Below are positions 1-7,229 of a stretch of DNA of 43,944 nt, one piece after another. The first letter of the stretch is position 1, and the number at the start of each line of letters is the position of its first letter. Both the position numbers and the translations under genes were made by a program. The DNA comes from a virus. The notes under the pieces were generated by a model that saw only the letters and a list, made by a program, of their open reading frames with translations, was not told where the DNA came from and did no database searches. The stretch covers positions 1 through 43,944 of IMG/VR virus record IMGVR_UViG_3300032240_001906; one strand, given 5' to 3'.

Positions 1-87
1 GTAAATTGCGTTGTCGCCGCCGGTTTGTCCGGTGCTTTGTTGTGCGCTAGATTGAAGCTTGGCGCGAATTTCTGCTAAAGTTGCCAT
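1..87 (-). CDS. gp32: ssDNA-binding protein gp32, N-terminal fragment
   Basis: Only the first 29 codons are inside the window; the gene runs off the left edge. The fragment begins MATLAEIRAKLQ and ends GGDNAIY. I recognise this as the style of gp32 N-termini in T4-like phages of aquatic bacteria: a short helix, a Gly/Ser/Gln linker, then the DNA-binding core. In T4, gp32 coats single-stranded DNA during replication, recombination and repair and represses its own translation. An AAGGA ribosome site lies about 12 bases before the ATG at 87. The 131-base gap upstream contains a hairpin and a late promoter box. The assignment rests on a short N-terminus and on recall of the family, so it is likely but not certain. 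Confidence 0.65.
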   Translation of the reverse strand, partial: MATLAEIRAKLQSSAQQSTGQTGGDNAIY

Positions 88-149
88 AATGATTTTTCCT
101 TAATGTTGATTTATTATGCCATTTCTTTAAAGCCCACTGACTAAAAAGA

Positions 150-181
150 AAAAGTGCATATAGTTAACTATACGCACTTTT
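150..181 (-). terminator. Hairpin, probable terminator after the 819-aa gene
   Basis: An outer 8-bp stem (AAAAGTGC at 150-157 with GCACTTTT at 174-181) encloses, after one mismatch, the 14-base palindrome TATAGTTAACTATA at 159-172. On the minus strand the stem is followed by TTTTTCTTTTT, the usual tail of a rho-independent terminator. A late promoter box abuts it at 181-188, so it could instead lie in the gp32 leader. Confidence 0.6.
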
Positions 182-188
182 ATTTATG
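181..188 (-). promoter_or_regulatory. Late promoter box CATAAATA upstream of gp32
   Basis: On the minus strand the bases read CATAAATA, one change from the T4 late box TATAAATA. It is 93 bases from the gp32 ATG and touches the hairpin at 150-181. Whether transcription starts here is uncertain, because initiation would fall inside the first strand of the hairpin. Confidence 0.4.
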
Positions 189-218
189 ATGTCAAACAGA
201 TTGACTGTTAATATTAGT

Positions 219-2678
219 TTATTTTGCCAAACTTTCTAATTTCTTCATAATGCTTTCCATACTTGGATCGCGCATCATATTCTTGTTAAAGTCTTGTCCG
301 CTGTTGCCGCGATCGCCTATGCCTTCAACTTTGGTTTTGATATTACCAACTAATTCTTTTAATCTTGCTAGACCGTCAGTTGGTTCAACTGCGTGAGTTT
401 GACCGTGACGGTTTTGCCATTCCATTGTAAGTTTTTCCATAAACTTTTCAGCTAGTTCTCTTGCCTGTTGTCCTGCCTTGTCTCCAAATTTTTCGCTGAT
501 CGTTTTTTCTACATCGATGGCTATGCCTTCCTCTCCTCTAAATGGACCAACATTTGGATTATCTCTATTATAAAAACTCTTAACAATTTTAGCAACTTCT
601 TGAACCATGGATCCTTTATCCTCTTCCATTGTGCCAGGAGGAGGATCCATGTCTGTATTTTCATCAGCACTATTTTGTTCCATGTGTTGTAGCTCGCTCA
701 TGGTGTCACTTAGAAAGTCTTCGTCGTAGCTGATTAAATGTCTAGCCTGCTTCGGACTCATATTCAATTTTTTTACAAGAACCATGCCGATTGCTTTAAC
801 TAGTTCGCCTTCGTTTGATGAATCGTATGTGATACCTTTGTCTGCTAATATTTTAGCAACTTGGTAACTTGTGCGATCTTCAGGAGACTCGGCAACTGGT
901 GCTTCAGGGGCAGGTTCAACAGGTGCTGGCTCTGCTGGTGCTGGCTCTTCGGCGGGCGCTTCTGTATCGCTGATTCCTAGTGCTACTGCTAGTTCAGGGT
1001 AATTCTCTTTTGACCATGCTTTGAAAACTTCAATTGGCTCGGCACGTAATTCTTCAGAGCGACCGGCTTCTTGTTGGAAAGCATTTTCTAGTTCTTCACT
1101 GTTAATTCCGTATTCATTAAAAAAGTTATACGCTGTGTCTAATTGAAGTCCACCTTCTGGTAATGCTTCAATAGCTGCCTTTAATTCTTTGATTTGTTCT
1201 GGCGATAGTTTGCCTTGCTCAACTGCTTCTGCCCAGTTTTCAAATGCGGCAAACGCACTTTCTTTAACTTCATCGTCGCACACGCATTTGGCTACTGGAC
1301 GATCACATGCATCACAATATTCGTCTTTATTTTCGCCAACATAGTCCTCTAAATCAACTGTGTCAGCTTCGCTCATAATGCTGTGAATTAGCGGAAAGAA
1401 TTTGGCAATTTCTTCTTTGAAATTAGTTTGAGTAAATGCCTGCTTGTATTGTTCCATAGTAACATCGTCAAGTTCCATCATAGGATCGTCGATGCCTTCG
1501 CCTGAAAATTCTGCCATCCATGATTCATAGTGACCACGTTTGCCAAGAGCATTAATATGATTTTTAAGGTGGTGTAATTTTGCCATTGCTCTTTCTGTGA
1601 TACCACTAGCATCGGCATGTAAAGAAGGACTACGAACTTGTCTACTAAATTCTTGTAATTGAGCAATTTGTTCGCTCATTCTAATAATTGCTTTGCCTGC
1701 TGGATCATGCGGAATGCCACCATGATCTACGTGTTGTGCCATGGCAAAAGCACCAGCTGGATGAATAAATGGATACTTAAAACGCTCGCCATCTTTGTTT
1801 TGAATAAAGATTGCTTTGATCTTTTTAGGATGACTTCTAGCACCAGGGTACATTTCGTCCATAGATTCGTGATGTCTAACAATAACTTCTGTAGATCCGC
1901 GAACAGCACGGCTTGTTTTTTTGGTACTCTTATTGTTCCAACGGCCTTCTTGTAGACCTTGATGTGTTCTATCTTTCAACATTGATAGTAGTTTTTCAGC
2001 AACTTCTTCAGGATGATCTTCATATGCTCTACCTAAATCATATTGAAGTTCGTCAAATTCTTTTTGGATATAACGACCAACAGGATGAGTGATATTAGGC
2101 GAATCCACTATTTTCAAAATAGTGTCACTATTGAATTCTGGGCTGTTTACTACTTTTCCAACTTTTTGCATCAATGCGTCGTTGTCAACACTAGGACTCA
2201 TTCTTGATATCATTTGATCACGTGGAGTATTTGTCAGTTCGCGACCATTGTTTTCTGATACACGTTTTTTAATTTCGTTCATACTAGGTTTTTCCTTTGG
2301 GCCTTGCGTTGCGGCCATTTGTTGAAAATCATTTTTGTCTAGGTTTGATTTGGCAATATCTCTAGTGTCAAATCTTAATAATCTACGCATGGCAAAAAGA
2401 CGCATTTCTTTTAAGAAATTATACCATGACTTTTTAGCAAGGTCGTCTTGATTTTCTGTGATTCCTTGGCTGTAGTAAATTTTTAAACTTCCAAGATCGC
2501 CCAGGCTAATACTAACACGGCCTAAGTTTACACCTTCTTGAACAAAGTCAAAATCAAAGAAACGTGCAGCGGCAGGATCAATTGTAACGGACCCGTCGTC
2601 ATCGCCCATTTCTAAATTTTGAAATCGGCTTCTTATTTTGTCAAAGACATCCTGACTGATTATTTCGATAGCATTCAT
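219..2678 (-). CDS. Unrecognised large protein (819 aa), probably virion-associated
   Basis: I recognise the N-terminus (MNAIEIISQDVFDKIRSRF) as a family seen in T4-like phages of aquatic bacteria, but I know no function for it. Visible parts, in order: a conserved-looking N-terminal domain of roughly 120 residues; a charged central region rich in Lys, Asp and Glu; a Cys cluster CDACDRPVAKCVC resembling a zinc knuckle; an Ala-Glu-Pro linker made of repeated PAPAEP/PAPVEP units (genome 874-967); and a helical, acidic C-terminal third ending PSMESIMKKLESLAK. That last motif recurs inside the 330-aa protein at 4337-5329. The gene follows gp17 by 11 bases and has a late box 5 bases before its ATG with no Shine-Dalgarno sequence. 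Position in the packaging cluster suggests a head or virion role, which is inference. Confidence 0.75.
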   Translation of the reverse strand: MNAIEIISQDVFDKIRSRFQNLEMGDDDGSVTIDPAAARFFDFDFVQEGVNLGRVSISLGDLGSLKIYYSQGITENQDDLAKKSWYNFLKEMRLFAMRRLLRFDTRDIAKSNLDKNDFQQMAATQGPKEKPSMNEIKKRVSENNGRELTNTPRDQMISRMSPSVDNDALMQKVGKVVNSPEFNSDTILKIVDSPNITHPVGRYIQKEFDELQYDLGRAYEDHPEEVAEKLLSMLKDRTHQGLQEGRWNNKSTKKTSRAVRGSTEVIVRHHESMDEMYPGARSHPKKIKAIFIQNKDGERFKYPFIHPAGAFAMAQHVDHGGIPHDPAGKAIIRMSEQIAQLQEFSRQVRSPSLHADASGITERAMAKLHHLKNHINALGKRGHYESWMAEFSGEGIDDPMMELDDVTMEQYKQAFTQTNFKEEIAKFFPLIHSIMSEADTVDLEDYVGENKDEYCDACDRPVAKCVCDDEVKESAFAAFENWAEAVEQGKLSPEQIKELKAAIEALPEGGLQLDTAYNFFNEYGINSEELENAFQQEAGRSEELRAEPIEVFKAWSKENYPELAVALGISDTEAPAEEPAPAEPAPVEPAPEAPVAESPEDRTSYQVAKILADKGITYDSSNEGELVKAIGMVLVKKLNMSPKQARHLISYDEDFLSDTMSELQHMEQNSADENTDMDPPPGTMEEDKGSMVQEVAKIVKSFYNRDNPNVGPFRGEEGIAIDVEKTISEKFGDKAGQQARELAEKFMEKLTMEWQNRHGQTHAVEPTDGLARLKELVGNIKTKVEGIGDRGNSGQDFNKNMMRDPSMESIMKKLESLAK

Positions 2679-2683
2679 ATTGT

Positions 2684-2691
2684 TATTTATT
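2684..2691 (-). promoter_or_regulatory. Late promoter box AATAAATA, 5 bases before the 819-aa gene
   Basis: On the minus strand AATAAATA is followed by ACAAT and then the ATG at 2678. The box overlaps the gp17 stop codon. There is no purine-rich ribosome site. With T4-like spacing, transcription would begin at or next to the A of the ATG. Confidence 0.6.
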
Positions 2692-4276
2692 AATAATTGC
2701 TCACATAAATTGGCATTGGCATTACAAGGTCTTCGTAGGTATCTTCACGCATTTTATCGTAAATTGCAGGATCCCAATCCTGTAATGTCATAATCATACG
2801 TAACGCTAATAATAAACCGCTAACCAAATCGTCGTGCTGTCCTACTTTAGCTTCAAAACTCATGCCTTTAGCTACAAATGTTTTTAATTCGCTGATTAGA
2901 CTTTTGCTGGATAATTTAAGACGCTTGGTTTCAATTAACTGTTTGAGTTTAGAACAAGCACTAATTTTGCTGTTATGTGTTGTATTAAATCCTTTACGGA
3001 ATCTACGTACATGACCTCTTTTAACGGGTTCGCTTAAGAATAGACCAGGTATAGTTTCTTCGCCGAGTTCAGCAATAGAGACTAGTGCCGCTTCACCGAT
3101 GTTGTTGTTTTCTACGCTATAATATAAAGTTGGTTGAGATCCTTTTGAAGCACATTCATCTGTAATGTACTTACAAATATCTCGCAACATTCTTGCTTGC
3201 CCTTGTACTGGAGTTAGATTATGATGCCATTCTGCTACCTGTATAAAACTAGGCAATTCAAGTACTTGAATGGCGCTAGGATCCCCTCCTGTACCTAAGC
3301 TAGGATCTAGTGCTACAATATAGGTACACTTAGTATCAATCTTTTTATACCAACGTACTTGTCCCATTCTTAAAATAGGTTCTGTTCCGTGTATATCACT
3401 TAGTATAATACTGCTGATTAATGTTTCGTCAAATACCAAGAATTCACATTCGTGTTCTCGTCGGAATCGTTCTTCACCAATACGACTACGTTCTGTATTT
3501 GCCCATGCTTCGTCGCGTTCAGGATGCTCACTCCAATGTGCTTTGAAAGGAAAGAATCCGTTAGCACCTACATCAGTTGTAGTATCTTCTTCGTCAAATT
3601 TTCTGTTAGCTTCTTTCCATATCTGAGCAAACTGATCTTCATCACTGTTAGGAGTTGACGTGATAATTGCCTTACCACCTGTTGCTAGTGTAGGTGAAAT
3701 AGAAGTCCAGAACTCGCTGGCAATGTTTGGCGGAACGAACGCAAACTCGTCGGCGTATAGCAATGATAGTGACATACCACGACCGGTATTTTCTGTGGTT
3801 GTCTGTGCTACTATACGACTACCGTTGTCAAATTCAATACTTTGTTTGTTATAACTTGTTACACCGCATCTTATTATATCAGGACACAATTCGTAGGCAT
3901 AACGTATACGACTCATAATTTCTTGAGCACCTGTATATTTGTGAGCGGCAATTAGAATTGTACTATCTGGTACAAACATTGCGTACCATAACAAATATCC
4001 TGCGGCTGTTGTAGTCTTACCTGTTTGTCGAGGCAATAAATTTACATTAAAACGATGTTGGTGATAACTTTCAATCAATCTACGTTGATAGTCAAACGGT
4101 TCATATTTTAACTTACCCTTAACAGGGTGTTGTATATAAAAAAAGTTTTCTAAAAAATAATGTGGACCATTGATAGGATCCTGACATTTAAGTAAATGCT
4201 CAATGTCGTCTTCTGTAAAGCGTTGCTGACTGTGAGCTGTCTTTACTAGTTTACCGTCTAAGTTTTTTGATCCCAT
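2690..4276 (-). CDS. gp17: Terminase large subunit gp17 (packaging ATPase and nuclease)
   Basis: gp17 is the motor that pumps DNA into the prohead through the portal and cuts the concatemer. This copy is 528 residues against 610 in T4. The ATPase domain has Walker A PRQTGKTT at residues 82-89, Walker B LLYADE at 172-177 with catalytic E177, and a coupling motif TSTP around 207-209. The nuclease domain shows ALDPSLGTGGD with D324, SVENNN with E389, and GQHDD with D482/D483, which match the acidic metal-binding triad of the RNase H-like fold. The start MGSKNLDGKLVKTAH fits relatives. A terminator and a late box with 5-base spacing lie just upstream, so it appears to be transcribed separately from gp16 rather than in the tight gp16-gp17 pair of T4. 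The 819-aa gene follows 11 bases later. Confidence 0.97.
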   Translation of the reverse strand: MGSKNLDGKLVKTAHSQQRFTEDDIEHLLKCQDPINGPHYFLENFFYIQHPVKGKLKYEPFDYQRRLIESYHQHRFNVNLLPRQTGKTTTAAGYLLWYAMFVPDSTILIAAHKYTGAQEIMSRIRYAYELCPDIIRCGVTSYNKQSIEFDNGSRIVAQTTTENTGRGMSLSLLYADEFAFVPPNIASEFWTSISPTLATGGKAIITSTPNSDEDQFAQIWKEANRKFDEEDTTTDVGANGFFPFKAHWSEHPERDEAWANTERSRIGEERFRREHECEFLVFDETLISSIILSDIHGTEPILRMGQVRWYKKIDTKCTYIVALDPSLGTGGDPSAIQVLELPSFIQVAEWHHNLTPVQGQARMLRDICKYITDECASKGSQPTLYYSVENNNIGEAALVSIAELGEETIPGLFLSEPVKRGHVRRFRKGFNTTHNSKISACSKLKQLIETKRLKLSSKSLISELKTFVAKGMSFEAKVGQHDDLVSGLLLALRMIMTLQDWDPAIYDKMREDTYEDLVMPMPIYVSNY

Positions 4277-4281
4277 AACTC

Positions 4282-4289
4282 TATTTAAT
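4282..4289 (-). promoter_or_regulatory. Late promoter box ATTAAATA, 5 bases before gp17
   Basis: On the minus strand ATTAAATA is followed by GAGTT and the ATG at 4276. It lies directly downstream of the terminator at 4295-4318. There is no convincing Shine-Dalgarno sequence, so a leaderless gp17 mRNA is predicted. Confidence 0.55.
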
Positions 4290-4294
4290 GAAAA

Positions 4295-4318
4295 AAATAG
4301 CCTCCGAAGAGGCTATTT
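4295..4318 (-). terminator. Rho-independent terminator with UUCG loop before gp17
   Basis: A perfect 10-bp stem (AAATAGCCTC at 4295-4304 with GAGGCTATTT at 4309-4318) closes a 4-base loop. On the minus strand the loop reads TTCG between C and G, the very stable cUUCGg tetraloop, and the stem runs into seven T residues. It should end transcription from the 330-aa gene. Confidence 0.85.
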
Positions 4319-4336
4319 GGATTATATCCTAAGGTA

Positions 4337-5329
4337 TTATTTTAGACCAGATAATTTTAAAAGATCCGCCATGCTTTCGTTAGCACTTTCTGATTTTAAT
4401 CTACCATCAGATTCTGCTGATTTTAACATTGCCGCACGATCAGCATAGCTTCCGCGCTTGACATCTTTGGCAGCATCTTTTTCACCTTTGGTAGGATTCT
4501 TAACGTGCTTTAATGCGTCAAACTTTTCATTTGCGCCTTCTTTGGTGTTTCGTACAGCATCGGCAGAATCACCGGAAGCTGCCTTACGTTTATAAGCAGG
4601 AATATTAACTGGGTCCTTTGGATCTAGATCTTTAAGACGATCTTCAATTCCTTCTTCCATATCATCTTCTTCAACTTCTTCAGATTCGCCAATGAATTGT
4701 TTGTACTCTGACATTAATTTTTCTGCGATACTTTCCATTGTAGGATTTTCCTTTTTAGGATTTCCTCTTGGCATGTTGCCATCCATTCTATCTTCGGCAC
4801 CTGGAGTATTTTGTACTTTGGCAAATTCGTTAGGATCAAACTCGTTGGTGTCAGTTGGATCAGCAGGACTATTGTCATACTCGGCTTCGTCAGTTTCTTC
4901 AGGTTCTTCTATATTGACTTCTTCGCCATCGTCGCCAAATTCATCAGCATCAGGATTTAATTTGTCAATGACACTACGCATCTCGTCACCGGCAGTTGGG
5001 GCAGGTCCATCATGGGACATTGAAGGCTCTGCTGTTAGAGTAGCAGGATCATGTTCAATACCAAGATGTTCTGGCTCAACTTTATGTACACCAGCTAGTG
5101 TCATAATTTGTGTTAGCATATTAGCAACTTCATCGCCAGTTGCAGCTGTTGCGTTGATGCTAAAGCTAGCGGCTACAGGAGGATGATCTGAACCTGACAT
5201 CATACCCATTCCTGGCATTGGCATCATTCCGCATTCTGCTACGGTGCTTTCTTTAACCATTGTTTTTTCAACATTTGGATTTTGGGCATCAAGCTCGGCT
5301 AGACGCTTTAGTACATTAATCATTTGCAT
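4337..5329 (-). CDS. Acidic unrecognised protein (330 aa), possible prohead core or internal protein
   Basis: No enzymatic domain is recognisable. The N-terminus is MQMINVLKRLAELDAQNP, followed by a Met/Gly/Pro-rich stretch (residues 31-48), a short ordered-looking segment (50-90), a strongly acidic region (about 130-230), the motif PTMESIAEKLMS at 196-207, a second possible cleavage motif FIGES at 212-216, a lysine-rich part, and the tail SMADLLKLSGLK. The sequence LAE near the N-terminus fits the L/I-x-E site cut by T4 prohead protease gp21. If translation starts at the second ATG (5323), LAE falls at residues 8-10, the register of the T4 capsid-targeting peptide. The first ATG has the better ribosome site (AAGGAA, 6 bases away, overlapping the stop of the preceding gene). 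It sits between the 199-aa gene and the gp17 terminator. A core or internal head role is inference. Confidence 0.7.
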   Translation of the reverse strand: MQMINVLKRLAELDAQNPNVEKTMVKESTVAECGMMPMPGMGMMSGSDHPPVAASFSINATAATGDEVANMLTQIMTLAGVHKVEPEHLGIEHDPATLTAEPSMSHDGPAPTAGDEMRSVIDKLNPDADEFGDDGEEVNIEEPEETDEAEYDNSPADPTDTNEFDPNEFAKVQNTPGAEDRMDGNMPRGNPKKENPTMESIAEKLMSEYKQFIGESEEVEEDDMEEGIEDRLKDLDPKDPVNIPAYKRKAASGDSADAVRNTKEGANEKFDALKHVKNPTKGEKDAAKDVKRGSYADRAAMLKSAESDGRLKSESANESMADLLKLSGLK

Positions 5330-5331
5330 AG

Positions 5332-5931
5332 TTATTTCCTTGGGTCTGGAGCAGGAGTTAACATGCTCTTTGTATTTGCTGGGGTATCAATATTATATCT
5401 AGCGGCAGTTTCCATAGGAATTTCTTCGCCGCGGGCCTTACGTTCTAATTTTAATAGATCGTTTAACTCTTTGACAAATCCTGTATTGTATTTGTCACCG
5501 TAGTAATCTTCAAATTGAGGGTTACCTGCTTCTTTGTAATCTGGGTCATCTAACAAAGCACCTTCTCTTGGTGTTGTTTCGATGTGCTGATATTCTTCTG
5601 TCGGTTCGCCTGGACGACGAACTACTAAATTTTGTTTGCTAACTCCTAGCTCTCTAGTTAAGTATTCAGTTAGCTCTTGTTGTGTAGTAGGATAATCTAA
5701 TGAAAATTCATAGATGCTTACTTCACAATTTTTAACTTGAGGAAAATCTAAAGGTAAAGCCTGAATAGGTGTTTTAGATTTTTTAACAGAAGTTAAAGTT
5801 TCACCTTCTGTATATCGACCCAACAATGTTTTCATTGTGTCTTCTTGTTCAGTGGTGAATTCTCCAGCAACTTTGACCTTAAAGTCATATCGCTTGATTG
5901 ATTCGGATAGGTATTCTTTGAAGTTTTTCAT
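5332..5931 (-). CDS. Putative capsid-targeted internal head protein (199 aa)
   Basis: The N-terminus MKNFKEYLSES matches the capsid-targeting peptide of T4 internal proteins (MKTYQEFI[A/T]EA) in length and pattern: Met-Lys, an aromatic at 4, Glu at 6, an aromatic at 7, and L8-S9-E10, which fits the L/I-x-E rule of prohead protease gp21. Cleavage after E10 would leave 189 residues. The next part (residues 12-80) alternates in a strand-like pattern, followed by a charged, partly disordered C-terminal half. I do not recognise a wider family. The gene lies between gp16 and gp17, starts 6 bases after the gp16 stop, and has a late box 7 bases before its ATG with no Shine-Dalgarno sequence. Packaging inside the head is inferred from the N-terminus; gp21 is not in this window. 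Confidence 0.75.
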   Translation of the reverse strand: MKNFKEYLSESIKRYDFKVKVAGEFTTEQEDTMKTLLGRYTEGETLTSVKKSKTPIQALPLDFPQVKNCEVSIYEFSLDYPTTQQELTEYLTRELGVSKQNLVVRRPGEPTEEYQHIETTPREGALLDDPDYKEAGNPQFEDYYGDKYNTGFVKELNDLLKLERKARGEEIPMETAARYNIDTPANTKSMLTPAPDPRK

Positions 5932-5937
5932 AGTGTA

Positions 5938-6411
5938 TTATTTATTAAGATTCTTTAGTTTTTCTAGGATACTATTCCTGTCTGTTAGGATATAACCCTC
6001 ACCGTTTACAGTATCACCACCTTCGCCATGCTTTTTATCAATGGCCAACTTTTTAAGTTGTAGATCAACCATTTTTAGTTTTTTATCAATTTTGTTACTT
6101 TTAGCGGTAATGGCTGCATTTAACATCTGTCCAGCAACTTCGAACATCCTTGTACTATAGCGAGCTTCTACATTCATACCTAAGTCCATGAGATCATCGT
6201 AGGCTTGTTCTGCTTTTGCTGCCAGGGCATCTAGTTCTCCATCAGCCATATCTCCGAGCCCTTTTACTTTGGGCAGGGCGGCAGAAATTTTATCAAATTC
6301 TTCTAGCTTATCTTGTAGATCTATGGTGGTTGGTATTTGAGCAGGAGCAGGCTCAATTAGAGGTTCCTCACTAGTGGGCAAATTTAATAATTCTTCAAGT
6401 TTCTTTGTCAT
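5938..6411 (-). CDS. gp16: Terminase small subunit gp16
   Basis: gp16 forms a ring that recognises the packaging substrate and regulates gp17. The protein is 157 residues against 164 in T4. The central segment resembles T4 gp16: AEQAYDDLMDLGMNVE, then a helix with AGQMLNAAITAKSNKIDKK and a third helix KLKMVDLQLKKLAIDKKHG; together these would form the oligomerisation core. The first 50 residues are Pro/Glu-rich with PAPAQIP and probably flexible. The gene lies 11 bases downstream of gp4. In T4, gp16 is directly followed by gp17; here two other genes separate them. No strong ribosome site is visible before the ATG, so translation may be coupled to gp4. Confidence 0.85.
   Translation of the reverse strand: MTKKLEELLNLPTSEEPLIEPAPAQIPTTIDLQDKLEEFDKISAALPKVKGLGDMADGELDALAAKAEQAYDDLMDLGMNVEARYSTRMFEVAGQMLNAAITAKSNKIDKKLKMVDLQLKKLAIDKKHGEGGDTVNGEGYILTDRNSILEKLKNLNK
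5939..5946 (-). promoter_or_regulatory. Late promoter box AATAAATA, 7 bases before the 199-aa gene
   Basis: On the minus strand AATAAATA is followed by ATACACT and the ATG at 5931. The box overlaps the end of gp16. No ribosome site is visible between box and start codon. Confidence 0.5.
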
Positions 6412-6422
6412 AATCTTACTTA

Positions 6423-6863
6423 TTATTTTGAGCGCCCATTATGGAAAATATCGCGTTCGTTTATCACACGAAATCTTATGTTTTGATTCCTACACCATAG
6501 TCCTGCAGCTTCCCACTTGGCCATGTTTTTAACATACTGGGCTTGATTGTAGGGATTTTTACCAACTTTTTCTTTAATCATTTGATTAGCTGGTTTAATT
6601 TCTACCATCTCTGTGTGATTTTTCATATTCTTGTCAAGATAGACAATTAAAAAATCAGGTACGTAAACAGTACCTTTTCCAGTTAACGGATCTCTATAAG
6701 GAATTCTTACAGGCTCGCTGGCCCATTGTTGTACACTAGGATTATTATCGCAGAATTGCATAAATGTCAATTCCCAAGAACTTCTATATATAGGAGGTTT
6801 GTTACCTACATACTTTTCTGGGTTTCGAACTTTGTATACGTCTTTGGCAAACTTTAAACTCAT
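6423..6863 (-). CDS. gp4: Head completion protein gp4 (TnsA-like nuclease fold)
   Basis: In T4, gp4 (also called gp50/65) acts on the filled head before the neck is attached. This copy is 146 residues, close to the 150 of T4. The recognisable core is YRSSWELTFMQFCDNNPSV, then WASEPVRIPY, VPDFLIVY and MVEIKP. These give E31, D70 and E88-x-K90, the acidic residue pattern of TnsA/PD-(D/E)xK endonuclease folds, suggesting trimming of DNA at the packaged end. The ATG at 6863 overlaps the stop of the upstream 122-aa gene (ATGA), so the two are translationally coupled. gp16 follows after 11 bases. Confidence 0.9.
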   Translation of the reverse strand: MSLKFAKDVYKVRNPEKYVGNKPPIYRSSWELTFMQFCDNNPSVQQWASEPVRIPYRDPLTGKGTVYVPDFLIVYLDKNMKNHTEMVEIKPANQMIKEKVGKNPYNQAQYVKNMAKWEAAGLWCRNQNIRFRVINERDIFHNGRSK

Positions 6864-7228
6864 GCCACAATATTTCTAGTGATCTCTGCAGCCGGAGTGA
6901 ATTGGTTAGCATAGCCAAGAAAACTTGTCTTTAGTCTATTGTAATTTAAAATTTCTCCAACTAACGCACTAATTTCAACAGAATCTAAACCTTTTAGAGT
7001 ATCTAAAATTATCATAGGATTATATCCATCAAGTTTAGCCTGTTTCATTATTACCACTGCTGTTGACTCAGCTGAAGCTTGTTGAAATCCTCTATTTTCA
7101 AAGAATCCAACCATGGCATTAAATGTATTTGCGTCAAGTTCAAACGGCTTTGAGTAGTAAGCATCAAGAGCTTGAATTGTAGAATTCTTAGCAGTAGGTT
7201 GAGGAAGGTTACTATAAGTAGTTGTCAT
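6860..7228 (-). CDS. Small structural protein of T4-like aquatic phages (122 aa), function unknown
   Basis: The sequence is compact and mostly helical, with FELDANTFNAMVGFFENRGF in the first half and MKQAKLDGYNPMIILDTLKGL followed by SALVGEILNYNRLKTSFLGY in the second. I recall similar small proteins beside head and tail genes in T4-like phages of aquatic bacteria, where they are usually called structural, but I know no demonstrated function. No membrane segment or signal peptide is present. It starts one base after the stop of the 393-aa tail-tube-fold gene and overlaps gp4 by four bases, so it is part of a tightly coupled three-gene unit. A baseplate or head-completion role is possible. Confidence 0.8.
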   Translation of the reverse strand: MTTTYSNLPQPTAKNSTIQALDAYYSKPFELDANTFNAMVGFFENRGFQQASAESTAVVIMKQAKLDGYNPMIILDTLKGLDSVEISALVGEILNYNRLKTSFLGYANQFTPAAEITRNIVA

Positions 7229-7229
7229 A

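Larger units (their letters stand above)
88..218. other. Intergenic region between the 819-aa gene and gp32
   Basis: This is the longest gene-free stretch in the window. It contains a late promoter box at 181-188, an imperfect hairpin at 150-181 and the gp32 ribosome site. I see no small gene or tRNA in it. Confidence 0.7.

Noticed and set aside
4692-5186. Open frame of 164 codons antisense to the 330-aa gene
   Set aside because: Ser/Leu-rich mirror of an acidic repeat-like coding region, with no promoter or ribosome site.
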